From CADEEX01 sp040081555 (lineage in GTDB: Bacteria > Acidobacteriota > Vicinamibacteria > Vicinamibacterales > CAVVIG01): 64,000 nucleotides of DNA. Positions within the stretch are counted from its first letter, which is position 1. Each line of letters begins with the position of its first letter. The position numbers and the translations under genes are program-made. The notes under the pieces were generated by a model. It had not been told where the DNA came from and did no database searches. It saw only the letters and a program-made list of their open reading frames with translations. Positions 56,188-63,605 of the stretch are shown piece after piece. Where the stretch lies: the NCBI GenBank assembly GCA_040081555.1, contig JBEBGG010000003.1:5031-69030 (forward strand), read 5' to 3'.

Positions 56188-57576
56188 ATGATCCGAATAT
56201 TCCTCGTGGCATCCGTGACGGCTGCAGTGCTCGCAATCGGCCCGCACACGGGAAGCTCCGCCGCCGCTCAACAGCTAACGCCGTCTCCGTGGCGACGGTT
56301 CGATCGCAGCCCAAGAATCGAGCAGCTTCGTCGAGATCTCGAATCCGGCAAGACGGACACGACGCCCTTCTGGGCGGATATCAAGTCCAGCGGCACGCCA
56401 CTCATCGAGCGACTGCCTGGAGCCACAAAGCACGCCCTGGTGACGTTTCTCTATCGCGGAGGACCTGACACTCGTAACGTCGTGGTGTTCCTCTCGGACT
56501 TCGGTGGCGTCAGGCCGGCCGATCACATGATGTCCAGGCTCGGACAAACAGATGTCTGGTTTCTGACGGTCAGGCTGCCAAGCCAGGCACGGTTCATCTA
56601 TCGCCTGTCAATCAACGACCCGCTTGATAATCCGTTCCACGGAGCATTAATGGGCGGCACGCTGAAGCTTGACGAGCTCAACCCACATCGCTTCTTCAAC
56701 ATAGGAAGCATTGCGGAGTTGCCGGACGCTCCCCCGCAGCCGTGGCTCCAGAAGCCAGTCCAGGCCGGAATAGTCTCTGACCCTCAGACAATCACCAGTC
56801 GCCTGCTCAAGAAGGATCGAAAGCTGTGGGTATATCTGCCTCCAGGCTATGAACAGAGCAGATCAGTATCGAACCTCGTCATCCTGTTCGACGGCACGAT
56901 GTACGCGAACAGACTCGCCGCGCCTACCACTCTGGACAATCTGATCGCCGCGAAGCGGCTGTCATCGACCGTGGTGGTCTTCGTAGAGACACCAGTAGAA
57001 ACCAGAAACGACGAGATGTTCTGGAACACGACATATGCGGATTTCCTCGCGAACGAGCTGGTTCCGTGGATCAGGGCTCGCTATCGCGTCACGAAGGACG
57101 CAAGACGAGTGGTCGTCGGCGGTGCAAGCGCGGGTGGTGCCGGCGCCACATATGCCGCGCTACGGCACCCCAGGGTATTTGGCAATGTCCTGTCTCAATC
57201 CGGCGGATTCTTCGCTTCACCTGAACGCAATCGTGAGTTGGCTGAGCGTTCGCCGCTCCTTACGCGCGAGAACGACGATCGTCACGTCGTCGAGGAGATC
57301 GAGGATAGGGCTGTCACTGAGGGCGGATGGTTGGCGAAGCTCTTCATCCAGGAGCCTCGTCTGCCGATTCGTTTCTATCTCGACGTGGGTGCCTTTGAGG
57401 CTGATTTCATGGGCGGTGGTCTCGGCGCACTCGAGCCTAACCGCCACATGCGCGACGTCCTGCTTGCGAAGGGCTACGAGGTGCACTATCAAGAGTTCAT
57501 GGGTGGTCACGACTACATTAACTGGCGCGGTACATTTGCTGACGGCATACTTGCGCTCATCGGGGAGACGAGGTAG
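56188..57576 (+). CDS. enterochelin-esterase-like exported hydrolase
   Basis: A 462-residue protein. The signal peptide ends near SSAAAQQ. An N-terminal CBM48/Fes-like beta domain (about 60-200) is followed by an alpha/beta hydrolase: the nucleophile Ser in VGGASAGGAG and His in MGGHDYINW. Fes-family enzymes cleave catecholate siderophore esters, but other ester substrates are known. ATG 56188 is chosen because it gives the signal peptide; an upstream ATG at 56128 lies just 5 bases past attC6 and has no hydrophobic start. It ends 33 bases before attC site 7. Confidence 0.8.
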   Translation: MIRIFLVASVTAAVLAIGPHTGSSAAAQQLTPSPWRRFDRSPRIEQLRRDLESGKTDTTPFWADIKSSGTPLIERLPGATKHALVTFLYRGGPDTRNVVVFLSDFGGVRPADHMMSRLGQTDVWFLTVRLPSQARFIYRLSINDPLDNPFHGALMGGTLKLDELNPHRFFNIGSIAELPDAPPQPWLQKPVQAGIVSDPQTITSRLLKKDRKLWVYLPPGYEQSRSVSNLVILFDGTMYANRLAAPTTLDNLIAAKRLSSTVVVFVETPVETRNDEMFWNTTYADFLANELVPWIRARYRVTKDARRVVVGGASAGGAGATYAALRHPRVFGNVLSQSGGFFASPERNRELAERSPLLTRENDDRHVVEEIEDRAVTEGGWLAKLFIQEPRLPIRFYLDVGAFEADFMGGGLGALEPNRHMRDVLLAKGYEVHYQEFMGGHDYINWRGTFADGILALIGETR

Positions 57577-57608
57577 GTCGCACATCAGGCAGTTAGTGGT
57601 TCGTCGGG

Positions 57609-57678
57609 GTCTAACATCGGCTGCCCTTGACCGCAGCCTTCATTTCTTGGCGGCCGCGAGTGAGCCGTGCCGTTAGGC
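57609..57678 (+). repeat. attC site 7
   Basis: 70 bp. Left core GTCTAAC (57609-57615), right core GTTAGGC (57672-57678). CGGCT pairs with AGCCG in the inner arms; the sequence differs from the other subfamilies. Confidence 0.7.
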
Positions 57679-57779
57679 ACTTAGTCGAATACACCTCCCG
57701 GGGCCGAGGGAATCTGAGTTCTGTCGCACGAACCAGTTCACCTTTGGCACGGGACCGTCACACTGGCAGGGTCGCGGCC

Positions 57780-58391
57780 ATGGAACGACGAACACTCCTT
57801 CACATCGGTATGCGGTTCTCGGCCGTTGCGGCGCTCGGCAAGACGCTGTCGGCGCAGACTCCCAAGCTCCTGATTCCAGCGGTCTATCTGTCGGAGAAGT
57901 ACACCGCGCTCCCAACTGCGCCATCAGCCGTTGTCATTGCCGGTCCGGATGAACCTGGCGAACGCTTGGTTGTCACCGGGTGCGTCCTTGACGGCACTAA
58001 ACCTGTTCCCGGCGTATCGATCTATGCGTTTCACGCCGACCAGAAGGGGCTCTACGAACCACGGGGCATGAACCAAGGAGTAGACCCGCGGCTATACGGT
58101 GCGATGCGAAGCGATGAGGGTGGACGCTATCGGTACGAGACGATCCGTCCGGGTTACTACGGCGGCAGCGACAACCCTGCGCATGTGCACTACGTGGTGA
58201 ATGCGCCAGGGTACAAGCCACGTCTGGTCGATCTGCGATTTGAAGATGACCCGGTGATCGCCGCGCGCCGAAAACGGGGCGTCGATGATGACGATGGTTT
58301 CGAGCCTGGGAAAATGGTTGTGCGGCCGGTCGAGCGCGATGCCACGGGCGTGTGGCATGTAACGCGAGACTTGGACATGATTCGGGACTAG
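57780..58391 (+). CDS. exported intradiol-dioxygenase-like protein, second copy
   Basis: A 203-residue paralogue of the protein at 51248-51835: the segments VSIYAFHADQKGLYEP, LYGAMRSDEGGRYRYETIRPGYYG and NPAHVHYVV align closely, keeping Tyr and both His ligand positions. The N-terminus (MERRTLLHIGMRFS) has an Arg pair but no strong signal helix. ATG 57780 fits the alignment; the longer upstream frame runs through attC7. Its location next to a near-duplicate cassette suggests duplication or repeated capture. Confidence 0.75.
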   Translation: MERRTLLHIGMRFSAVAALGKTLSAQTPKLLIPAVYLSEKYTALPTAPSAVVIAGPDEPGERLVVTGCVLDGTKPVPGVSIYAFHADQKGLYEPRGMNQGVDPRLYGAMRSDEGGRYRYETIRPGYYGGSDNPAHVHYVVNAPGYKPRLVDLRFEDDPVIAARRKRGVDDDDGFEPGKMVVRPVERDATGVWHVTRDLDMIRD

Positions 58392-58413
58392 CCCGCATCG
58401 TCACTCGCACGGT

Positions 58414-58482
58414 GCCTAACATGCGCTGCGCCAGACGGCCGCGGCGCTCATTGGTGGCCGCCGGTGAGCGCTATCGTTGGGC
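58414..58482 (+). repeat. attC site 8
   Basis: 69 bp. Left core GCCTAAC (58414-58420), right core GTTGGGC (58476-58482). CGGCC arms pair; the outer arm is imperfect. Confidence 0.82.
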
Positions 58483-58514
58483 TGACAAACACGACGAACG
58501 GACTGATCTGATGG

Positions 58515-58750
58515 CTATCGGGAGTGCTTGAGACGAGCCTGCCAATGGCCTGGTTTCCGGCGGTCGTGGGCAATGGCGAGGATGCGAAGCTCCGGGCCTA
58601 CTTCGAGATAGATGACGTGATAAGGGAAGCGGGTCACCGCACGGCGTCGAAGAACTCAATGCCGAGGTGCTCCCGGCAGTCCTCGTAGTACCGGCCGGCG
58701 AAACGGTACTCGGCGTACGCTTCGTCTTCAAATCGAACGCGCGGGTTCAC
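58515..58750 (-). pseudogene. frameshifted RelE/ParE-type toxin
   Basis: The minus strand reads VNPRVRFEDEAYAEYRFAG...FFDAVR, matching the N-terminus of ParE/RelE toxins, but hits TGA about 40 codons in. In the next frame AVTRFPYHVIYLEV and LAIAHDRRKPGHWQAR continue the C-terminal half to a TAG at 58515-58517. The two halves join with about 25 codons missing and a frame change, so the toxin is inactivated. Its GTG start (58748-58750) overlaps the antitoxin stop, the usual antitoxin-toxin arrangement. Confidence 0.78.
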
Positions 58751-58992
58751 CGCCGCCGCAATTCCTCTTCGGCGCGACGACGAACCTCCTGCCATGGGAC
58801 GCCAGCAGACTCCCCTGCCAGGACTCGCCTTGCCCTACGCCCGATTTCCGCGGCCCAGGCCGCTTCGACTTCGCCTGGATCATCCGCGGCTGCGTCGTCG
58901 AGGCTGGCCAGCAACTGCGCGGCCACATCGGCACGCTCATGGACCGGCAGGGCCAGTGCTTCTCGCAGAAGTTCTTGCGACCGTGGCGACAT
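58747..58992 (-). CDS. antitoxin of a ParD/Phd-like addiction-module family
   Basis: An 81-residue protein: SPRSQELLREALALPVHERADVAAQLLASLDD, then helical Glu/Arg-rich segments ending EELRRR. This is the addiction-module component family (CHP02574-like) that partners RelE/ParE toxins. TAGAAT stands 6 bases before its ATG, so it carries its own promoter and can be made although it lies antisense to the array. The partner toxin downstream is frameshifted, leaving a lone antitoxin. Confidence 0.8.
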   Translation of the reverse strand: MSPRSQELLREALALPVHERADVAAQLLASLDDAAADDPGEVEAAWAAEIGRRARRVLAGESAGVPWQEVRRRAEEELRRR

Positions 58993-58998
58993 GAGGCC

Positions 58999-59004
58999 AT
59001 TCTA
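58999..59004 (-). promoter_or_regulatory. TAGAAT -10 element, leaderless layout, TA cassette
   Basis: On the minus strand TAGAAT is 6 bases upstream of the antitoxin ATG (58992). It lies just outside attC site 9. Confidence 0.5.
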
Positions 59005-59017
59005 CCGCGAGACCTCA

Positions 59018-59086
59018 GCCCAACATGCGCTGCACCAGACGGCCACCAAGGTCGGGACCGGCCGCTGGTGAGCGCTGGCGTTAGAC
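59018..59086 (+). repeat. attC site 9
   Basis: 69 bp. Left core GCCCAAC (59018-59024), right core GTTAGAC (59080-59086). CACCAG-A-CGGCC pairs perfectly with GGCCGCTGGTG apart from the A. Confidence 0.88.
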
Positions 59087-59126
59087 CGATTGGAAACGAC
59101 ATCGGAACGGCGCCGAGCGAAGGGAG

Positions 59127-59132
59127 TAAGAT
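59127..59132 (+). promoter_or_regulatory. TAAGAT -10 element, leaderless layout, second TA cassette
   Basis: TAAGAT stands 7 bases before the antitoxin ATG at 59140; an AGGGAG just upstream is too distant to act as its SD. Confidence 0.48.
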
Positions 59133-59139
59133 CGGCCCC

Positions 59140-59361
59140 ATGGGGTGGGAACAACGAATCACCGTGAATCCCGGCATCCGTAGTGGTAAGCCGTGCATCA
59201 AAGGCACGCGCATCACCGTCTACGACGTGCTGGAATATCTCGCTGGTGGTATGACCGAAGCGCAGCTGCTGGGCGACTTCCCGGATCTGGCTCCCGAGGA
59301 TATTCGCGCCAGCCTTGCCTTCGCCGCCGCGCGTGAACGTCGCGTGAGTTCGGTGGCGTGA
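59140..59361 (+). CDS. DUF433 antitoxin
   Basis: A 73-residue protein. RITVNPGIRSGKPCIKGTRI and YDVLEYLAGGMTEAQLLGDFP are DUF433 signatures; the GTRIxVYDVLE helix is a winged-helix-like DNA-binding element. DUF433 proteins are antitoxins or regulators paired with DUF5615 PIN-like toxins. Its stop overlaps the toxin start by GTGA. Its own -10 element is present, unlike most genes in the array. Confidence 0.85.
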   Translation: MGWEQRITVNPGIRSGKPCIKGTRITVYDVLEYLAGGMTEAQLLGDFPDLAPEDIRASLAFAAARERRVSSVA

Positions 59362-59708
59362 AGCTGCTCTTCGACGCGAACCTCAGCCCCACACTCGTCG
59401 CACATCTTCGCACGCACTACCACGGCAGTCTGCACGTCCGCGACATCGGCCTCGGCGCAGGTTCGGATGCGAAGATCTGGGAACACGCGAAAGCCGAAGC
59501 GTTTGTCATCGCCTCGAAGGACACAGACTTCCGGGAGCGAAGCTTTGTCGAGGGATTCCCACCGAAGGTGGTGTGGCTCAACCTCGGAAATGCCGGCACG
59601 ATGGAGATCGCGGAACGGCTTCGAAACGCGCAAGTCGCTCTGGCCGCGTTCGTGGCAGATCCCGACGAATCACTACTCGTCGTCTCAACTGATGGACGAA
59701 CGGTCTAA
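59358..59708 (+). CDS. DUF5615 PIN-like toxin
   Basis: A 116-residue protein. KLLFDANLSP (Asp6) and ASKDTDFRER (Asp in DTDF) are the acidic residues of the Mut7-C/PIN-like nuclease fold of DUF5615. With DUF433 it forms a predicted ribonuclease toxin-antitoxin pair. GTG 59358 overlaps the antitoxin stop. The stop TAA is that of the attC site 10 left core. Intact, unlike the toxin of the preceding cassette. Confidence 0.85.
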   Translation: MKLLFDANLSPTLVAHLRTHYHGSLHVRDIGLGAGSDAKIWEHAKAEAFVIASKDTDFRERSFVEGFPPKVVWLNLGNAGTMEIAERLRNAQVALAAFVADPDESLLVVSTDGRTV

Positions 59709-59774
59709 CAACCGCTTGCACCCGACGCGGCCGGCGCGATGATAAGCCGGCGCGACTGAAGCGCAACGTTCGGT
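59703..59774 (+). repeat. attC site 10
   Basis: 72 bp. Left core GTCTAAC (59703-59709), right core GTTCGGT (59768-59774), one position off consensus. It shares GCTTGCA and GATGATAAGCC with sites 5, 12, 14 and 15. Confidence 0.75.
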
Positions 59775-59800
59775 GGCAACCCATCCATTTGTGATTGATC

Positions 59801-60343
59801 ATGACCGAGTCCCGCCAACTCCTGCAGCACTTCCTCGCCGCGCTCGCCTATCGCACGCAGAAGGCGCTCCGGGATGCCCCGGCCGATTTTGCGCAGTTTC
59901 GCGCCGGCCCGACCACACGGACGCCGTTTGAACTCGTGTGGCATCTGACCGGATTGATGGGCTACGCGCGGACCATGCTGCACGGCGGGGCCTTCGTGCC
60001 GCCGGCCCTAGAGACGTTCGAAGCGGAAGTCGCGCGCTTTCACGAGCAGCTTGAGGCGTTGCGCGAGGATTTCTCGGACGCCACGTTAACGGCCCGGATC
60101 AGCGATGCGCAGTTCCTGCACGGGCCACTCGCCGACGCCATGACCCACGTTGGTCAACTGGCGATGCTGCGCCGGCTGCACGGCGCGCCGGTGCCGTCGG
60201 AGAACTTCATCTTTGCGACGATCACGCCGAGCAATCTCACGCCGAATCAAGCCCGGCCGAACGCACCAGACACGGACTGGCATGCGGATGATATGCCGCA
60301 GCCGCCCGGGGTGCGAGCGCGTCCGCGCGATGTTGCCACCTAA
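59801..60343 (+). CDS. DinB/DUF1569-like protein
   Basis: A 180-residue protein. LQHFLAALAYRTQKALRD, PFELVWHLTGLMGYAR and MTHVGQLAMLRRLHG match the four-helix DinB-like fold, with the His residues as probable metal ligands. Members act as metal-dependent hydrolases or thiol transferases. ATG 59801 is chosen after a short spacer. An additional ACCTAAC lies at the stop codon just upstream of the next site. Confidence 0.75.
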   Translation: MTESRQLLQHFLAALAYRTQKALRDAPADFAQFRAGPTTRTPFELVWHLTGLMGYARTMLHGGAFVPPALETFEAEVARFHEQLEALREDFSDATLTARISDAQFLHGPLADAMTHVGQLAMLRRLHGAPVPSENFIFATITPSNLTPNQARPNAPDTDWHADDMPQPPGVRARPRDVAT

Positions 60344-60362
60344 CCTTGCGTGAGGACACGGT

Positions 60363-60430
60363 GCCCAACGTGCGCTGCACCAGACGGCGCGGCGCTCGTT
60401 GGCGGCGGCTGGTGAGCGCCAACATTGGCC
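60363..60430 (+). repeat. attC site 11
   Basis: 68 bp. Left core GCCCAAC (60363-60369); right core degenerate, ATTGGCC (60424-60430). CACCAG pairs with CTGGTG. Recombination at this site may be impaired. Confidence 0.68.
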
Positions 60431-60480
60431 AGCCAGTGGGTGCTACAGGGTCCTGGATTGTCTGGTCTTCGGGAGCAATC

Positions 60481-61347
60481 ATGAGGGGCAATCGGATGCG
60501 AACTGCCGTGACTGGTGCCGTACTGGTGATGCTGTTGGGTTCCGGCGTCGCACGGCCAGAGGCATGGGGCGTCCAGGGGCATCGACTCGTGGCACTGATC
60601 GCGGCAGATCAGCTCAGTCCGTCCGCGAAGCTGAACGTCGCGTGGCTACTGCCCGATTCGAGTCTCGCCGAAGTCGCTGTGTGGGCTGACCAGTTCGCCC
60701 GCGCAAACAGCCAGACGGGCCCGTGGCACTACGTCAACCTTCCCTCCAACGCCACGAGTTATGACCGTGAGCGGCACTGCCCGCGACCACCCGGGCCCGC
60801 CGGCGATGATCGGTGGCGTGACTGCGTGGTGGACCAGATCCCTTACCATCAAGCGCGCCTCGCGAATCGATCACTTGACCGTGCCGACCGGGCGACGGCA
60901 CTCAAGTTCCTCGTCCACTTCATCGGCGATCTGCACCAGCCGTTTCACGCGCTTGATGTCGCCAGGGGCGGCAATGACATTCCCGTCGTGGCGTTCGGGT
61001 CGGCCACGTGTAGCCGCTCTGACGGGACCCCTTCTTTATGTAATCTTCACGGCATCTGGGATACGACGCTCATCGCCCACCGTCAACTCAGCGACCGGCA
61101 GTATCTCGCGCAGCTATCCGCTCAGATCACGCGCGGTCGTCGCCGTGCATGGGGTGCCGGCTCGCCGGCGGCGTGGGCCATGGAGTCGCATGCGCTCGCG
61201 AAACGAGCGCTACTGCCTCGACAGGGAGTCGTTGATGAAGCGTATTTCCGCGCGCACATCTCGGTGATCGATAAACGCCTGGTGCAGGGTGGGCTGCGGC
61301 TGGCGGCGGCGTTGAACGAGAGCCTGTCTGAGCCGCCTCCTCAGTAG
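60481..61347 (+). CDS. secreted S1/P1-type zinc nuclease
   Basis: A 288-residue protein with a signal peptide ending before the mature W of WGVQGHRLVALI. All zinc ligands of the S1/P1 family can be traced: the N-terminal Trp and His of GHR, Asp in WADQFA, His in WHYVNLP, His, Asp and His in LVHFIGDLHQPFHA, and His and Asp in NLHGIWD. Such enzymes degrade single-stranded DNA and RNA outside the cytoplasm, providing nutrients or attacking foreign DNA. ATG 60481 follows GGGAG. Between attC sites 11 and 12. Confidence 0.88.
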   Translation: MRGNRMRTAVTGAVLVMLLGSGVARPEAWGVQGHRLVALIAADQLSPSAKLNVAWLLPDSSLAEVAVWADQFARANSQTGPWHYVNLPSNATSYDRERHCPRPPGPAGDDRWRDCVVDQIPYHQARLANRSLDRADRATALKFLVHFIGDLHQPFHALDVARGGNDIPVVAFGSATCSRSDGTPSLCNLHGIWDTTLIAHRQLSDRQYLAQLSAQITRGRRRAWGAGSPAAWAMESHALAKRALLPRQGVVDEAYFRAHISVIDKRLVQGGLRLAAALNESLSEPPPQ

Positions 61348-61356
61348 AGGTGTCCA

Positions 61357-61430
61357 GGCGAACCTCCGCTTGCAGCCGACGACGGCCGGCGCGATGATGG
61401 GCCGCCGCGGCTGCATGCGGCGCGTTAGGC
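61357..61430 (+). repeat. attC site 12
   Basis: 74 bp. Left core GGCGAAC (61357-61363), right core GTTAGGC (61424-61430). GCAGCCG-A-CG arm pairs with CGCGGCTGC. Confidence 0.85.
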
Positions 61431-61466
61431 GTCGAGCCGCACTCTTGGTTCTCACGGCACGCTGAT

Positions 61467-61898
61467 ATGAACCCGCACATCACGCTACTCACACTCGGTG
61501 TCGACAATCTCGAACGTTCAGTGGCCTTCTATCGCGACGGTCTGGGCTTCAGCACAAAAGGCATCGTTGGTTCTGAGTTCGAGAACGGCGCGGTCGCGTT
61601 CTTCAACCTTCAGTCTGGGCTGAAACTCGCGCTTTGGCCGCGCAAGAGCCTTGCAGCGGACGCTGGCTTGCCAATGCAGCCACCCAGTGCGCTGGAGCTT
61701 TCCATCGGCCACAACCTGTCCTCGCAAGAGGAGGTCGACACCTGCATGCGGCAAGCTCAGCGCGCCGGAGCGAGAATCATCAAGCCGGCTCAGGCCACGT
61801 TCTATGGCGGCTATGCGGGCTATTTCCAAGACCCAGACGGTCACCTCTGGGAAGTCGCGTTCAATCCCGGCTTCTCATCGCTTGGCTCCGACGGCTAA
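61467..61898 (+). CDS. VOC-family (glyoxalase-like) protein
   Basis: A 143-residue protein of the vicinal-oxygen-chelate superfamily: TLLTLGVDNLERSVAFYRDGLGF, ELSIGHNL and YAGYFQDPDGHLWEVAFNP. Metal-binding positions are partly visible (His/Glu in GHLWEV). Members include glyoxalases, extradiol dioxygenases and bleomycin-resistance proteins; the exact activity is unknown. Its stop TAA is that of the truncated attC site 13. Confidence 0.82.
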   Translation: MNPHITLLTLGVDNLERSVAFYRDGLGFSTKGIVGSEFENGAVAFFNLQSGLKLALWPRKSLAADAGLPMQPPSALELSIGHNLSSQEEVDTCMRQAQRAGARIIKPAQATFYGGYAGYFQDPDGHLWEVAFNPGFSSLGSDG

Positions 61899-61933
61899 CC
61901 CTTCGCGGCCGCCCACTCGCTAAGGCGGCCGCG
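61894..61933 (+). repeat. attC site 13, truncated
   Basis: Left core GGCTAAC (61894-61900) and a perfect GCGGCCGCC / GGCGGCCGC stem (61906-61914 and 61925-61933) are present, but no right core follows. The sequence instead joins a gene fragment. Confidence 0.6.
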
Positions 61934-61947
61934 CAGCCTCTGCGAGC

Positions 61948-62008
61948 AATCACACGCGATTCCGACGGCGTCTGGTACAGCCCACCGGGGCTCTCTGTGG
62001 AAGGCTAA
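61948..62008 (+). pseudogene. 3' fragment of an intradiol-dioxygenase-like gene
   Basis: The first 29 bases (61948-61976) are identical to 51771-51799, near the 3' end of the complete dioxygenase-like gene, and in the same reading frame (ITRDSDGVW). It ends at TAA 62006-62008. No 5' part exists, so it is a relic left by deletion or recombination next to the truncated attC. Confidence 0.75.
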
Positions 62009-62536
62009 TCACCGCCCCCTAGGCTTGAACGTGACGCCGTTGTACACCCGCCATCGTTCGCCCGATCGACTTCCCAAGCCATTGACCCATCGGGCATCGG
62101 CCCTGACTCCCCAGTTCTCATCCGCGCGCACGCGCACACCGCCGCCCGCGTTCACCGCGACGCCGGTTCGCGCCCGCGACAGCACACCCGCACCTGTGAC
62201 CTCAGGGGTGCCATATTGGTCGAGGCCGACGCCTGCGGCAACGTAGGGTGTCACTCGGCCAACCGTGACGACGTCGTACAGCAGGTTCACACTGGCATTC
62301 AGTGCCCCGATCTCAGCGTGTCGATAGCTGGTGTCAAGTTCAAGGCTGAGATCCCCGACGACGGGCCACCGCACTGCCCCGCCAGCACCCCACGATGTAG
62401 AGGAACCCAGCGCGACGTACGGCGTCACTTCGACGCCAGAGAGCAGTGCGGAGCCTGTGCTCCCCTGAGCGCTCGCCACCCCAGGGATGGCCAACAACGC
62501 ACATACAAGTGATGCAACGGCAGATCCTTTGGTCAT
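62009..62536 (-). CDS. outer-membrane beta-barrel protein
   Basis: A 175-residue protein with a signal peptide ending near VASAQ. The rest alternates short strands (VTPYVALGSS, DLSLELDTSYRH, VGRVTPYVAAGVGLD, ENWGVRADARWV), as in OmpA-like or OmpW-like eight-stranded barrels. It is antisense to the array, and SD AAGGGG lies before ATG 62536, so it must carry its own promoter. Located between the truncated site 13 and site 14. Confidence 0.68.
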   Translation of the reverse strand: MTKGSAVASLVCALLAIPGVASAQGSTGSALLSGVEVTPYVALGSSTSWGAGGAVRWPVVGDLSLELDTSYRHAEIGALNASVNLLYDVVTVGRVTPYVAAGVGLDQYGTPEVTGAGVLSRARTGVAVNAGGGVRVRADENWGVRADARWVNGLGSRSGERWRVYNGVTFKPRGR

Positions 62537-62743
62537 GAGACATTCCCCTTTTCGGGGCGCGCCTGGCGCCCTGCCATTAGACGCCAGAGGCCGGTCACCG
62601 GCTTGATGGCCGGGGCTGGCTGGCGCGGTGCCGGCTCACTCTTGGCTGCGCGGGTCGTGGCGGGGAGTAGCCACGATTGTCACAACGTCTGTCGACCCTG
62701 CACACACACCGTGGGCAATGTCTGACTCCCCGTCAAATGAGCT

Positions 62744-62816
62744 GGCTAACTTCCGCTTGTAGCCGACGACGGTCGGCGCGATGATGAGCCGCCGCGGCTG
62801 ATGCGGCGCGTTAGGC
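62744..62816 (+). repeat. attC site 14
   Basis: 73 bp. Left core GGCTAAC (62744-62750), right core GTTAGGC (62810-62816). AGCCG-A-CG arm pairs with CGCGGCT; nearly identical to sites 12 and 15. Confidence 0.9.
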
Positions 62817-62821
62817 GGCCA

Positions 62822-63523
62822 GTGAACGCCTCTGTAAGGGAGAACCGTTTGGCCAGGAGCATTAGCGACGTCGGGTACTGGTCTGGCCTGGCCGCGTTCA
62901 CATCGACCGTGGCGTACGGTCTCGTGCAGATCCTGCAGGTTGCCGGCATGCTTCGGTTTCCCGCTGACGAGATTCTGATCTACGGAACATCGCTGTGCAT
63001 CGTCGTACCATTCATTCTGGAGATGCTGGCCCTTCATCATCTGACACCACCGGGCAAGCAGTTCTGGACCCATGCATCGCTGATCTTCACCATCATCTAT
63101 GCGGTCTTTGTCAGCGCGAATTATGTCGTCCAACTCGCAACAGTCATCCCCGCCAAGCTGAGCGGGGTATCTGACGCCATTCGGGTTCTGGAGCAATACC
63201 CACATTCCTTGTTCTGGGACTATGACGCAGTCGGCTATATCGCGATGGGCTTGGCATGTCTGCTTGCCGTTCCCGCGATCAGTAACGTCGGCTTTGAGCG
63301 CTGGGTCAGGCGTTCGCTCATCGCCAATGCGCTCGTCACCCCGCTCATCAGCATCGTCTATTTCTATCCGACGTTTTCAACGAGGCTGCTGTTTCTCGGC
63401 TTTCCATGGGCAATCACCGCGCCCCTTTTCATGCTGATGCTGGCGATCATGCTGCGGAGAAGGCAGAGTGCCGAGGATGCCAATGAGCGGCTTTGTTCCA
63501 TCGCAAGGATCCAAGAAGGGTGA
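62822..63523 (+). CDS. polytopic membrane protein, unrecognised
   Basis: About 233 residues with six predicted membrane helices (around 22-44, 50-72, 85-108, 140-160, 170-192 and 200-220). Segments LAAFTSTVAYGLVQILQVAG and GYIAMGLACLLAVPAI are typical helices. GTG 62822 lies 5 bases after attC14; TTG 62849, preceded by AAGGGAG, is an attractive shorter start. No known domain. Confidence 0.58.
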   Translation: MNASVRENRLARSISDVGYWSGLAAFTSTVAYGLVQILQVAGMLRFPADEILIYGTSLCIVVPFILEMLALHHLTPPGKQFWTHASLIFTIIYAVFVSANYVVQLATVIPAKLSGVSDAIRVLEQYPHSLFWDYDAVGYIAMGLACLLAVPAISNVGFERWVRRSLIANALVTPLISIVYFYPTFSTRLLFLGFPWAITAPLFMLMLAIMLRRRQSAEDANERLCSIARIQEG

Positions 63524-63605
63524 TACCAGCCATTCGACGATACAACGCCCCGGTTGGGCACGTCGTGGAACCGGCAGGAGTCGCGAAGGACCGAGGCGGC
63601 CCACA

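Noticed and set aside
60338..60344. ACCTAAC at the DinB stop as another attC start
   Set aside because: No matching right core or stem; a complete site begins 25 bases later, so this is probably coincidence or an older relic.
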